A DNA stretch of 20,783 nt from the IMG/VR virus record IMGVR_UViG_3300025810_000116, positions 1 through 20,783 of that record; one strand, 5' to 3'. A program made the position numbers and the translations under genes. The stretch comes from a virus. Of the stretch, positions 6,092-12,962 are shown piece after piece; the first letter of the stretch is position 1; every line of letters begins with the position of its first letter. The notes below the pieces were generated by a model that made no database searches, had not been told where the DNA came from, and saw nothing but the letters and a program-made list of their open reading frames with translations.

Positions 6092-6666
6092 TGGCTAGAG
6101 AAAAAATAACAAAACCAGGACAATTAGATTTATTTTTAAAAAAAGAAGGTGTATATAATATTGATGGTGATAAAGTAAAACCTGAAGATTTAAAAGGTTA
6201 TTACAAAGATAAATATCTTTCCTATAACCATGATGATGTTGAATATAAAAATCGTGATAATTTAGCTAAAGGAATTAAAGCAAAAAAACTTTTAGGACTT
6301 GAATTATCAGAAAAAGATAAAAATTTTAAAAGTAATAAACAAATAAAAGCTATAAGAGAAAAAGAAATAATTAAAGAAAAAGAAAGAGAGAGAAAAAGAA
6401 TAGAGGAGAGAAAAAAGATAATACAAAAACATAAGGAGAGTAGAGGTATAAGAACTAATACTAAATTACAACAAAAAATAGCTAAAGAATTAGAGAAAGC
6501 AAAAAAAATTGGTTCAAAAGTAATGCCAAAAAGACTTAAAATATTAAAGTCTTTATTAACTAAAAATAAAAACACCAAACCTAAACCTCCTACTAAAAAG
6601 AAATCTGGTGGTAGATTAAATGATGGTACTGCATTTATTAAAAGTTTATATAAGGATAAATTATAA
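6091..6666 (+). CDS. Lys-rich coiled-coil protein with GG-R motif (cassette 1)
   Basis: In this 191-residue protein about 30% of residues are Lys or Arg. The centre (about 85-115) is a continuous highly charged helix of Glu/Lys/Arg, probably a single alpha-helix or coiled coil. The end contains PPTKKKSGGRLNDGTAFIKS, carrying the GG-R motif found in the following genes. There are no Cys, no membrane segment and no enzyme motif. Its ATG overlaps the adaptor's stop as TAATG, so it is translated by re-initiation. It is the first of five basic proteins in a row, set between the two adaptor-like genes. A virion-internal or DNA-associated role is plausible from charge and place. No function is recognised. 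Confidence 0.8.
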   Translation: MAREKITKPGQLDLFLKKEGVYNIDGDKVKPEDLKGYYKDKYLSYNHDDVEYKNRDNLAKGIKAKKLLGLELSEKDKNFKSNKQIKAIREKEIIKEKERERKRIEERKKIIQKHKESRGIRTNTKLQQKIAKELEKAKKIGSKVMPKRLKILKSLLTKNKNTKPKPPTKKKSGGRLNDGTAFIKSLYKDKL

Positions 6667-7127
6667 TGGTTATTAGTAGAAGTTCAATACCACAACAGAT
6701 AAGTAAACCTGGTGTAAAGAAAAAGAAAAAAAGTTTATATAGTAAAGCTAAAGACCAAATAAAAAAATTGGATATAACTAAAAAAATGCCTGACAGTTTA
6801 AAAAAAAATCCTATTCGTAAAGCTTTAAGTAAAGCTGCAAGATTTGGTTTAAGAACTGCAACAGGAAGTAATCCATTAGGCTTTGGTATATATTCTGGGT
6901 TAGATGCACTTGAGGAATATAATAAACCTGAAAATAAATTAAAAAGATTAAAAAGACAAAAAAAAGTTTTAAAAAAAAGAAGAACTGGAACTGATAGACA
7001 AAGAGCAAGACATGGTTCAGGAGTTCTTACTGCTGCTGAAGAAAGAGAACTAGATAGAAAACAAAAAGAACTTGAAGAAGTTGTAAATAAATACATGGGT
7101 GGTTCATTAAATACAAGGAGAAAGTAA
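6666..7127 (+). CDS. Lys-rich protein with SIPQQISKPG and GG motifs (cassette 2)
   Basis: This 153-residue basic protein begins MVISRSSIPQQISKPG, an N-terminal motif I have seen in small marine-phage proteins. A run of Lys follows, then a helix KALSKAARFGLRTATGSNPL with some hydrophobic character (about 56-80). The coiled Lys/Arg/Glu region (about 88-145) ends in YMGGSLNTRRK. The GG here is followed by Ser rather than Lys/Arg, the weakest match to the cassette motif. The gene begins with the overlap TAATG on the previous stop and ends with the same overlap to the next. Charge suggests nucleic-acid or capsid-interior contact. Function unknown. Confidence 0.8.
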   Translation: MVISRSSIPQQISKPGVKKKKKSLYSKAKDQIKKLDITKKMPDSLKKNPIRKALSKAARFGLRTATGSNPLGFGIYSGLDALEEYNKPENKLKRLKRQKKVLKKRRTGTDRQRARHGSGVLTAAEERELDRKQKELEEVVNKYMGGSLNTRRK

Positions 7128-7639
7128 TGTCTGAAAAGAAAATAAAAACAAAATTTCCAGGAATTGTAGGTAAAACATTTGATAAGTTACCTGCAAGTAA
7201 ACAAAAAGAAGTTGTTAAGTTTATGAAAACAATTCCTGAATATGCAAATAAAACTGTAACAGAATTAAAAAGAATAGCTAAAAAAGTATATACAAAACTA
7301 CCTACAAGAAGACCTAAGAAAAATGAAAGAGAACCACTCTTTGACCCTTCAGATAGAATCTTAGCTAAAGATGGTGACGTTACTATGGTAAATAGACCTT
7401 CAAAACTTAAAGCTGATATTGAAGAAATAAAAGGACTTGGTGGTTTTAAATTAGTTGGACCTAAATCTGTAAAAGAAAATAAGAAAACAGGTAAATTAGA
7501 AGAATCACTAAAAACAGGTCGTATGGATAAACCTTCTAGTGATACACCTGTATTTGATGTAGGTAAAGGTCTACCTCAAATGAATAAAGGTGGAAGAGTT
7601 CGTAGCTATCGTGGTTATGGAAAAGCCAGACGTGGTTAA
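7127..7639 (+). CDS. Basic protein with C-terminal GG-RV...RG tail (cassette 3)
   Basis: This 170-residue protein opens with KKIKTKFPGIVGKTFDKLPA and helical basic stretches (about 1-70). A more mixed centre follows with EREPLFDPSDRILAKDGDV, a possible small folded part. The end (from about 151) reads MNKGGRVRSYRGYGKARRG, Gly/Arg-rich and nearly free of hydrophobic residues. The tail resembles those of the next two genes (GG-x-V/L, then Arg-Gly and Gly-Lys spacing). Its start overlaps the previous stop as TAATG. The tail looks like a separate flexible appendage that could bind nucleic acid or a common virion partner. No known domain is recognised. Confidence 0.82.
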   Translation: MSEKKIKTKFPGIVGKTFDKLPASKQKEVVKFMKTIPEYANKTVTELKRIAKKVYTKLPTRRPKKNEREPLFDPSDRILAKDGDVTMVNRPSKLKADIEEIKGLGGFKLVGPKSVKENKKTGKLEESLKTGRMDKPSSDTPVFDVGKGLPQMNKGGRVRSYRGYGKARRG

Positions 7640-7661
7640 TAAACATTGAAAGGAGAAACAG

Positions 7662-8141
7662 ATGGCAGAACAAAATAAAAAAAAAGTAAGATTTTCTTCA
7701 GAAGAAAAATCTCTTATAAATAAATTAAATAAGATAATTAAAGTTAGAAAAGGTATACCTAAATTAGTTGCTGAAGCTATGGTTGAACCAGCTAAAAAAT
7801 TAGCAGAAAAATATACAGGAGATACACTAACAAAAATATTAAAAGGTATATCTAAACATAAAGATAAAATAGAAGATGTACCTGGTTATAAAGCAGATGT
7901 AGTAAAAAGAAAAGCTGCTAATGCTAAAAATATTAGAATGAAAAATGTACAACTTGAAGATGCAGAAAGATTTCAAAAAAGTACAACTGGTGGAGCTGAA
8001 GCATTTCAAGAACCTTATATGAAACCATTAACATCAAGAAAATCTGGTGGTAAAGTTAAAAAATTACAATCTGGTGGTAGAGTTGGTGCACCTAGAGGTA
8101 CTGGAGCTGCTTTACGAGGATTTGGGAAAGGATATAAATAA
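7662..8141 (+). CDS. Basic protein with double GG tail (cassette 4)
   Basis: This 159-residue protein has helical Lys-rich segments at about 1-110 (for example LINKLNKIIKVRKGIPKLVA). A short linker follows, then a tail from about 126 with two GG motifs: SRKSGGKVKKLQSGGRVGAP followed by RGTGAALRGFGKGYK. The second half of this tail closely resembles the end of the next protein. It is the only cassette gene with a true gap before it (7640-7661), which holds the strong ribosome site AAAGGAG. It therefore starts translation independently, and the gene after it follows by TAATG overlap. No membrane segment, Cys or enzyme motif is visible. Function unknown. I recall similar GTGAALRG endings in marine-phage hypothetical proteins. 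Confidence 0.82.
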   Translation: MAEQNKKKVRFSSEEKSLINKLNKIIKVRKGIPKLVAEAMVEPAKKLAEKYTGDTLTKILKGISKHKDKIEDVPGYKADVVKRKAANAKNIRMKNVQLEDAERFQKSTTGGAEAFQEPYMKPLTSRKSGGKVKKLQSGGRVGAPRGTGAALRGFGKGYK

Positions 8142-8629
8142 TGGGTAGATTTTTTAAATCAGATAAAAAACAATCAGGCTATGGTCAAGCTGCAGATAAA
8201 AGAGCAACATCTGGTAAATTTAGTGATTTTCCTACTAAGATTGCTAAAAAAATTGACACACTACAAAATAAAATTGATACTATAGTAGATACGTATAAAG
8301 CTGTAGGTAAATCTCTTCCTATTAGTAAAAAAAATCTTATTAAAACTTTAAAAAATAAAATTCAAGGTCTTAAAATAGGAGATAAAAAACAGTACGAAAT
8401 AAAAGCTACACAACAAAATCTTCAGACTACTAAAAATAATCCAAGATTAAAAGCACAAATGGATGAGATGAATAAAGAAAATAATAAGATAAAACAATAT
8501 CTTAAAGAAGGTATTATTACAAAAGGTGAAGCTAAAAAAATGGGACAAGCATTATCTAGAAAAAAAGGTGGTAAACTAAGAGGTATGGGTAAAGCACTAC
8601 GTGGTGGTGGTAAAGTAATGAGAGGTTAA
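8141..8629 (+). CDS. Basic protein with double GG tail (cassette 5)
   Basis: This 162-residue protein begins MGRFFKSDKKQSGYGQAADK. A helical part follows with likely coiled-coil phasing (about 35-62, KKIDTLQNKIDTIVDTYKAV), and a second helix (about 95-125) is Lys/Asn/Gln-rich. The tail from about 137 is SRKKGGKLRGMGKALRGGGK followed by VMRG. It matches cassette 4's tail in order: GG, then (K/R)-(V/L), Arg-Gly, Gly-x-A-L-R-G, Gly-x-G-K. The upstream two thirds of the two proteins do not look alike, which suggests a transferable C-terminal module. It starts by TAATG overlap and is followed after four bases by the second adaptor-like gene. Function unknown. Confidence 0.82.
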   Translation: MGRFFKSDKKQSGYGQAADKRATSGKFSDFPTKIAKKIDTLQNKIDTIVDTYKAVGKSLPISKKNLIKTLKNKIQGLKIGDKKQYEIKATQQNLQTTKNNPRLKAQMDEMNKENNKIKQYLKEGIITKGEAKKMGQALSRKKGGKLRGMGKALRGGGKVMRG

Positions 8630-8633
8630 ATAA

Positions 8634-9317
8634 ATGGCAACTAATAATACGTCAGGCACTTATGACTTTAATTTAGAAATAGGTGACGTTATACAGGAAG
8701 CTACTGAGATGATTGGTGGTGAAGTAACTCTTGGTGAAGAACCAAGAAGTGCTAGACGTTCAATTAATCTTATATTAAATGACTGGCAAAATAGAGGTGT
8801 TTGTTTATGGACAACAAATACAACTATTGTGAGTATTGCTGCAAGTACATCTCAAGTAAGTTTAGGTAGTCATGTAAGTGACATAATGCAAGTTGTTGTC
8901 AATAGAGATAATACAGATTTAGAAATGACTCGTATATCGTATGAAGAATATTTAAAAGTTCCTAATAAAGGACAAACAGGTAGACCTTCACAATATGCAG
9001 TTAAAAGATTTGGTGATAATGTACAATTATATCTATGGTCATTATCAGATGTTAATACTGATAAACTAAAAATTGAAAAGATTGATTATATGCAAGACGT
9101 AAATAAATCTGCAATACAAAATGCAGATATGCCTAGAAGATTTTTACCTGCATTAACAACTGGTCTAGCATATTATATGTCATTAAAAAGACCAGGAATA
9201 ACTGAAGCAAGAGCAAAGTTTTTAAAAGCTGAGTACGAAGAAAGACTTGGTTTTGCAATGACTGAAGATAAAGAACGTGCATCACTTTACATTACACCTA
9301 AGATGGGTGTAATATAA
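8634..9317 (+). CDS. Head-tail adaptor-like protein, copy 2
   Basis: This 227-residue protein has N-terminal helices with EIGDVIQEATEMIGGEVTLG and RSARRSINLILNDWQNRGV (about 40-58). The ARRxLNxxLxxWxxxGxxLW pattern is characteristic of P22 gp4-type adaptor proteins. A strand region follows with SIAASTSQVSLGSHVSDIMQ (about 67-86), the segment SYEEYLKVPNKGQTGRPSQYAV (described at about 102-123), and a C-terminal helical part with MPRRFLPALTTGLAYYMSLK. In the virion such proteins form a ring under the portal. It is a better family match than the copy at 5435, so this is the preferred candidate for the real adaptor. The order of segments is shared between the two. It overlaps the following gene as TAATG. 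Confidence 0.8.
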   Translation: MATNNTSGTYDFNLEIGDVIQEATEMIGGEVTLGEEPRSARRSINLILNDWQNRGVCLWTTNTTIVSIAASTSQVSLGSHVSDIMQVVVNRDNTDLEMTRISYEEYLKVPNKGQTGRPSQYAVKRFGDNVQLYLWSLSDVNTDKLKIEKIDYMQDVNKSAIQNADMPRRFLPALTTGLAYYMSLKRPGITEARAKFLKAEYEERLGFAMTEDKERASLYITPKMGVI

Positions 9318-9607
9318 TGGCAGTAGGTAAAAGAGCAAAAGCAGTATGTGACATATGTGGATTTGTTTATCCTCATAATGTTATGAAGTTAAATTCTTAT
9401 GGCTTATTAGTTTGCCCTACTGATTTTGATGGTGCATATGATGAAAATAATCATCCACAAAATAAAGCACCTAATGTAAAAGATGACGAAACGATTAGAA
9501 ACCCAAGACCTACTCAAAATGAAGCTTTGACTACTTGGGCAAATCAGAATACTAACTGGGAAGCAACGTCCCAATTTTGGAACTTAGTGAGTAATACAAA
9601 TGCCTGA
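9317..9607 (+). CDS. Small zinc-knuckle-like phage protein
   Basis: This 96-residue protein has Cys 11 and 14 in AVCDICGFVYPHNVMKL, and a third Cys at about 33 in LLVCPTDFDG. Family relatives I recall carry a second CxxC (CPECW-type) and bind zinc. Here the fourth position is Asp 36 (CPTD), so metal binding would need Asp or the nearby His 20 or His 43. The rest is hydrophilic, with NHPQNKAPNVKDDETIRNPR and a Trp-containing end. In marine phages this small gene usually sits between adaptor and fibre genes, so a tail or neck accessory role is inferred. Its start overlaps the adaptor stop (TAATG), and its last 8 bases overlap the fibre gene. Confidence 0.85.
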   Translation: MAVGKRAKAVCDICGFVYPHNVMKLNSYGLLVCPTDFDGAYDENNHPQNKAPNVKDDETIRNPRPTQNEALTTWANQNTNWEATSQFWNLVSNTNA

Positions 9608-11477
9608 TTTAACTGGACAAGAAATATCAAATTCATATAAGCGATTAATGCAAGTAAAGACTTCAGCTAATGAAGGAATTACTACAACTCTAAGGACTAT
9701 TCAGTCAGGTGACAATGCAGACTCACCTTTACAACTCAACAACTCTACATTAAATGTTAATGGTACTTTTGCAATAGGTGGTGTAAATCTAACTGCAACT
9801 GTATCGTCTTTAAATGCAATTGTAGACATTACAGGTGGTGCAGGTTATGTAGTTGTTTCAGGTACTGATGTTTATAAAAGAAGTTTTTCTGCAGGTAATG
9901 GTATTAACATTACTAACAATGATGGTACTGAGGGTAACACAGGTATTGCCTTAACAAGTACAATAAGTAACATTCAAGATTTTGGTGCTTCAGCAGTTTC
10001 AGCTAATACATTAAATGTTACAGGAACTATGACAGTTTCCTCAATGAGTGTTACTGATTTTAATGCAGCTACTGTAAGTGCTACTTTATTAAAAGGTAAT
10101 AATGCAACAATTGTAAGTACAGTATCAGCAGCATTTTTTGTAGGTGATGGTTCAGGTTTAACAAATGTTCCTTCTGCTGAAGGTGGAACTATGAAATTTA
10201 TTACTGCAGGTACAGGTATGAATGCAACTGTAAATGCAGGAACAACTGCTACAATTCCTGTAAGTGGTACATTAAATTTAGATGCTGACCAATCATTTGG
10301 TACAGTTTCAGTTTCAACAGGTTTAGTTGTTCCACAAGGAGCAGCAACTTTTTCAGTTCCTATTAGTGGTACTTCAGCAGTCTTTACAGGTGATGTATCA
10401 GCAGCTAATGTTTTTGCAGGAACAAATGTTTATGTAGGTGGTACAGCAGTTCCAACTGCATCAGATGTTGCAGCAGTATCTGCATTAACTAAAACTAATT
10501 TAGATTCTATAACTTCAATTAATACAGTTGTTGCAAATGTTTCAGCCTTGACATCAGTTAATAAAGCTGATATAATAGTAAATGTTTCAGCTATTGCTTC
10601 AATTAATGCAATCATAGGTGATGGTGGTAACTATGCAACTTCTGCTGAACTTGCTACAGTATCTGCAGCCCTTGCAACTTCAATAGGTAATTCAAATACA
10701 AACATAGCTGCAGTATCAGTTTTAACTTCAGTTAATAAAGCTGACATTGCAACAAATGTAGCAGCGATTACAAGTATTAATACTGTAGTTGATAATTTAG
10801 ATTTTGCTACAAGTGCTGAGTTAGCAACTGTATCGTCAGCATTAGCAACAAGTATTGGTAATAGTAATACTAATATAGCTGCAGTTTCAGTATTAACATC
10901 TGTAAACAAAGCTGATATAGCTACCAATGTAGCAGCCATTACAAGTATTAATACAGTTGTTGATGGACTAGACTTTGCAACAAGTGCAGAACTAGCTACA
11001 GTTTCTTCAGCATTAGCTACAAGTATTGCCAATCATTTACCACTAGCAGGTGGTACAATAACAGGTACAGTATCTGCTCAATCAGTTTATGTAAGTGCAT
11101 TAGGTGCAAATACTACAGCAACTTTAGGTAAACGAATTAGAATGGATGGAGCTGCAGTAGCTGACATTGTAAGTTTAACAGATGGTGCAAGTATTGCGAT
11201 TAACTTTAATGATGGACAAAACTTTGCAGTACAATTAACAGATAACAGAACTTTAGAAAATCCTACAAACTGTGTTCCAGGTCAGACAGGAAGTATATTT
11301 GTAATACAAGATGGAACTGGTAGTAGAACTTTATCATTTGGAGCTAACTATAAATTCCCTGGTGGAACTGCTCCAACATTATCAACAGGTGCAAGTGCAT
11401 GTGATAGAATTGACTATATTACATTTACGTCAAGCAACGTACATGCAGTAGCCACATTGAATGTGAGTACAGCTTAA
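9600..11477 (+). CDS. Tail fibre protein with 57-residue repeats
   Basis: This 625-residue protein begins DLTGQEISNSYKRLMQVKTS, a common N-terminus of podovirus fibres that dock to the tail. A long Thr/Ser/Ala/Val-rich low-complexity shaft follows, with many VSA/TVS steps and a GDGSGLTNV motif (about 182-190) typical of fibre folds. At residues 346-459 a 57-residue unit occurs twice, with a partial third copy starting at 460 and a diverged copy just before. The C-terminal module (541-625) is shared with the other fibre at 16080. There 39 of the first 60 positions are identical without gaps, including VIQDGTGSRT. The product is probably a trimeric host-binding fibre. It starts within the end of the zinc-knuckle gene. 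Confidence 0.8.
   Translation: MPDLTGQEISNSYKRLMQVKTSANEGITTTLRTIQSGDNADSPLQLNNSTLNVNGTFAIGGVNLTATVSSLNAIVDITGGAGYVVVSGTDVYKRSFSAGNGINITNNDGTEGNTGIALTSTISNIQDFGASAVSANTLNVTGTMTVSSMSVTDFNAATVSATLLKGNNATIVSTVSAAFFVGDGSGLTNVPSAEGGTMKFITAGTGMNATVNAGTTATIPVSGTLNLDADQSFGTVSVSTGLVVPQGAATFSVPISGTSAVFTGDVSAANVFAGTNVYVGGTAVPTASDVAAVSALTKTNLDSITSINTVVANVSALTSVNKADIIVNVSAIASINAIIGDGGNYATSAELATVSAALATSIGNSNTNIAAVSVLTSVNKADIATNVAAITSINTVVDNLDFATSAELATVSSALATSIGNSNTNIAAVSVLTSVNKADIATNVAAITSINTVVDGLDFATSAELATVSSALATSIANHLPLAGGTITGTVSAQSVYVSALGANTTATLGKRIRMDGAAVADIVSLTDGASIAINFNDGQNFAVQLTDNRTLENPTNCVPGQTGSIFVIQDGTGSRTLSFGANYKFPGGTAPTLSTGASACDRIDYITFTSSNVHAVATLNVSTA
10635..11030 (+). repeat. 171-bp tandem repeat inside the fibre gene
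   Basis: Copies run 10635-10805 and 10806-10976, with a partial copy from 10977 to about 11030. A diverged copy in the same 171-base register probably precedes (from 10464). Each full copy encodes 57 residues beginning ATSAELATVS and containing VNKADIATNVAAITSINTVV. The two full copies differ in 33 of 57 codons but in only two amino acids (Ala/Ser, Asn/Gly). The repeat is therefore conserved at the protein level and well scrambled at the DNA level. It most likely forms repeating structural turns of the fibre shaft. Confidence 0.9.
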
Positions 11478-12961
11478 TGAGTATATTTAATAATAACATA
11501 TTAGCAGGAGCAGCATCTCAATCTACAACTACTCCTGTACACACAATAGACCAATCAATTAGGTTTAATTCTGCAGATGATGGAAATATGTATAGAGTTG
11601 TCGGGTCAGGGGGTAATACAAAGACGTGGACATTTAGTGGTTGGTTTAAATTAGGTTTATTAGGTTCGCAAAGAGGTGCATCACCTTTTCTTTGGTCAGG
11701 TTATCAAGATGATAGTAATAGGTTACAATTAATGCTTGATAATGCTGTTGGAACTGGTGCAGCAGGAGATTTTTTGTGTTTATATTCTTCAACATCAGGA
11801 AGTATATTTCAAACAACAAGGGTTTTTCGTGACCCTTCTGCATGGTACCACATTGTAGTGGTATCAGACACATCTAATGCAGTTTCTTCTGAAAGAATTA
11901 GATTATATATAAATGGTATAAGAGAAACTTCTTTTTCCACTATTAATTATCCTAGTTTAAATGCAGATTTAGCTTGGAATAAAGATGGTTCAACTTGGTA
12001 TTTAGGTAAATATTATAGTGGTTCAGGTTCTGGAACATATAACTATGATGGTTACATGGCAGAATTAGTAAATCTTGATGGTACTGCAACAGATTGTAAT
12101 AGTTTCGGTGAATTTAATAGTAATGGAATCTGGGTCCCAAAAGATGTTAGTGGTCTATCATTTGGCACTAAAGGTTGGTATATTGATGGTAGAGATTCCT
12201 CAGATTTAGGAGATGATGAATCGGGTAATGGTAATGATTTTACGACAAGTGGACTTGCCTCACATGACCAAGTGGCTGACTCACCTACGAATAATTTTGC
12301 AGTTACAAATGCCGTTAATTCACACCCTAATGTAGCTTTAAGTGAAGGTAATTTAAAACAAGTAAATTCTGGAACATCTATAGCTTATGGTTCTTCTAGC
12401 ACTATTTTATTAACATCTGGTAAATGGTATGTTGAGTGGAGATTAAATACTTTAGTTTCAAATGAATATCCAGTTGTAGGTTTATATTCTACAAATGAAG
12501 GAAGAAGTTCTTTGTCAACAGCATCTAGTTTTCCAGGATTATTAGGTACTTTTGCTGATATAGGTTTTGGTGCTAATGATGGAAATAGATTTGAAGATAA
12601 CACTACAACAAGTTCTTGGGGTAATGCTTATGCTAATGGTAATATTGCTGCTTTAGCTATTGATATGGATAATAAAAAGATTTGGTTTGGACATAATAAT
12701 AGTGGTTCTTTTGTATGGCAAGCTAGTGGTGACCCAGCAGCAGGAAGTAATGAAGCTAATACAAAAGCCTTTGCTAGTGATGTAGTTGTAGGAGTTGGTC
12801 ATTATAGTAGTTCCTCAGTAACTTTTAACTTTGGACAAGATGGAACTTTTGGTGGAACAGAAACAGCACAAGGTAATGCAGATGGTAATGGAGTGGGCAA
12901 CTTCTACTATGCACCACCAACTGGTTTTTTAGCAATTTGCACAAAGAATTTAGGGAGTTAA
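11477..12961 (+). CDS. LamG + SPRY tail fibre/appendage protein A
   Basis: This 494-residue protein has two lectin-like domains. Residues about 22-210 form a concanavalin/LamG-type sandwich (TWTFSGWFKLG, SAWYHIVVVSDTSNAVSSER, IRLYINGIRE, GYMAELVNLDG). A linker follows, with DSSDLGDDESGNGNDF (240-255) and HDQVADSPTNNFA. Residues about 313-465 form a SPRY-like domain (SGKWYVEWRL, VGLYS, AALAIDMDNKKIWFGHNN, VTFNFGQDGTFGG). It ends abruptly at PPTGFLAICTKNLGS, where related long proteins continue. The product is probably a host-surface binding part of the tail. The start is by TAATG on the fibre stop. A related, longer protein is encoded by the next gene, beginning one base after this stop. Confidence 0.85.
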   Translation: MSIFNNNILAGAASQSTTTPVHTIDQSIRFNSADDGNMYRVVGSGGNTKTWTFSGWFKLGLLGSQRGASPFLWSGYQDDSNRLQLMLDNAVGTGAAGDFLCLYSSTSGSIFQTTRVFRDPSAWYHIVVVSDTSNAVSSERIRLYINGIRETSFSTINYPSLNADLAWNKDGSTWYLGKYYSGSGSGTYNYDGYMAELVNLDGTATDCNSFGEFNSNGIWVPKDVSGLSFGTKGWYIDGRDSSDLGDDESGNGNDFTTSGLASHDQVADSPTNNFAVTNAVNSHPNVALSEGNLKQVNSGTSIAYGSSSTILLTSGKWYVEWRLNTLVSNEYPVVGLYSTNEGRSSLSTASSFPGLLGTFADIGFGANDGNRFEDNTTTSSWGNAYANGNIAALAIDMDNKKIWFGHNNSGSFVWQASGDPAAGSNEANTKAFASDVVVGVGHYSSSSVTFNFGQDGTFGGTETAQGNADGNGVGNFYYAPPTGFLAICTKNLGS

Positions 12962-12962
12962 T

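Noticed and set aside
6222-7096. Long minus-strand open frames rich in Phe and Leu
   Set aside because: They are complements of Lys-rich (AAA/AAG) coding sequence, which reads as TTT/CTT and produces apparent hydrophobic proteins. The + strand genes have ribosome coupling and consistent family-like features.
10464-11030. CRISPR array or diversity-generating repeat
   Set aside because: The repeats are direct, 171 bases, contiguous and in frame in a coding sequence, with no spacers. No reverse transcriptase or template repeat is present in the window, and differences are mostly synonymous rather than clustered at adenines.
10430-11032. Minus-strand open frames in the fibre gene
   Set aside because: They are complementary reads of the fibre repeats, and their repeated composition follows from the repeats on the + strand.
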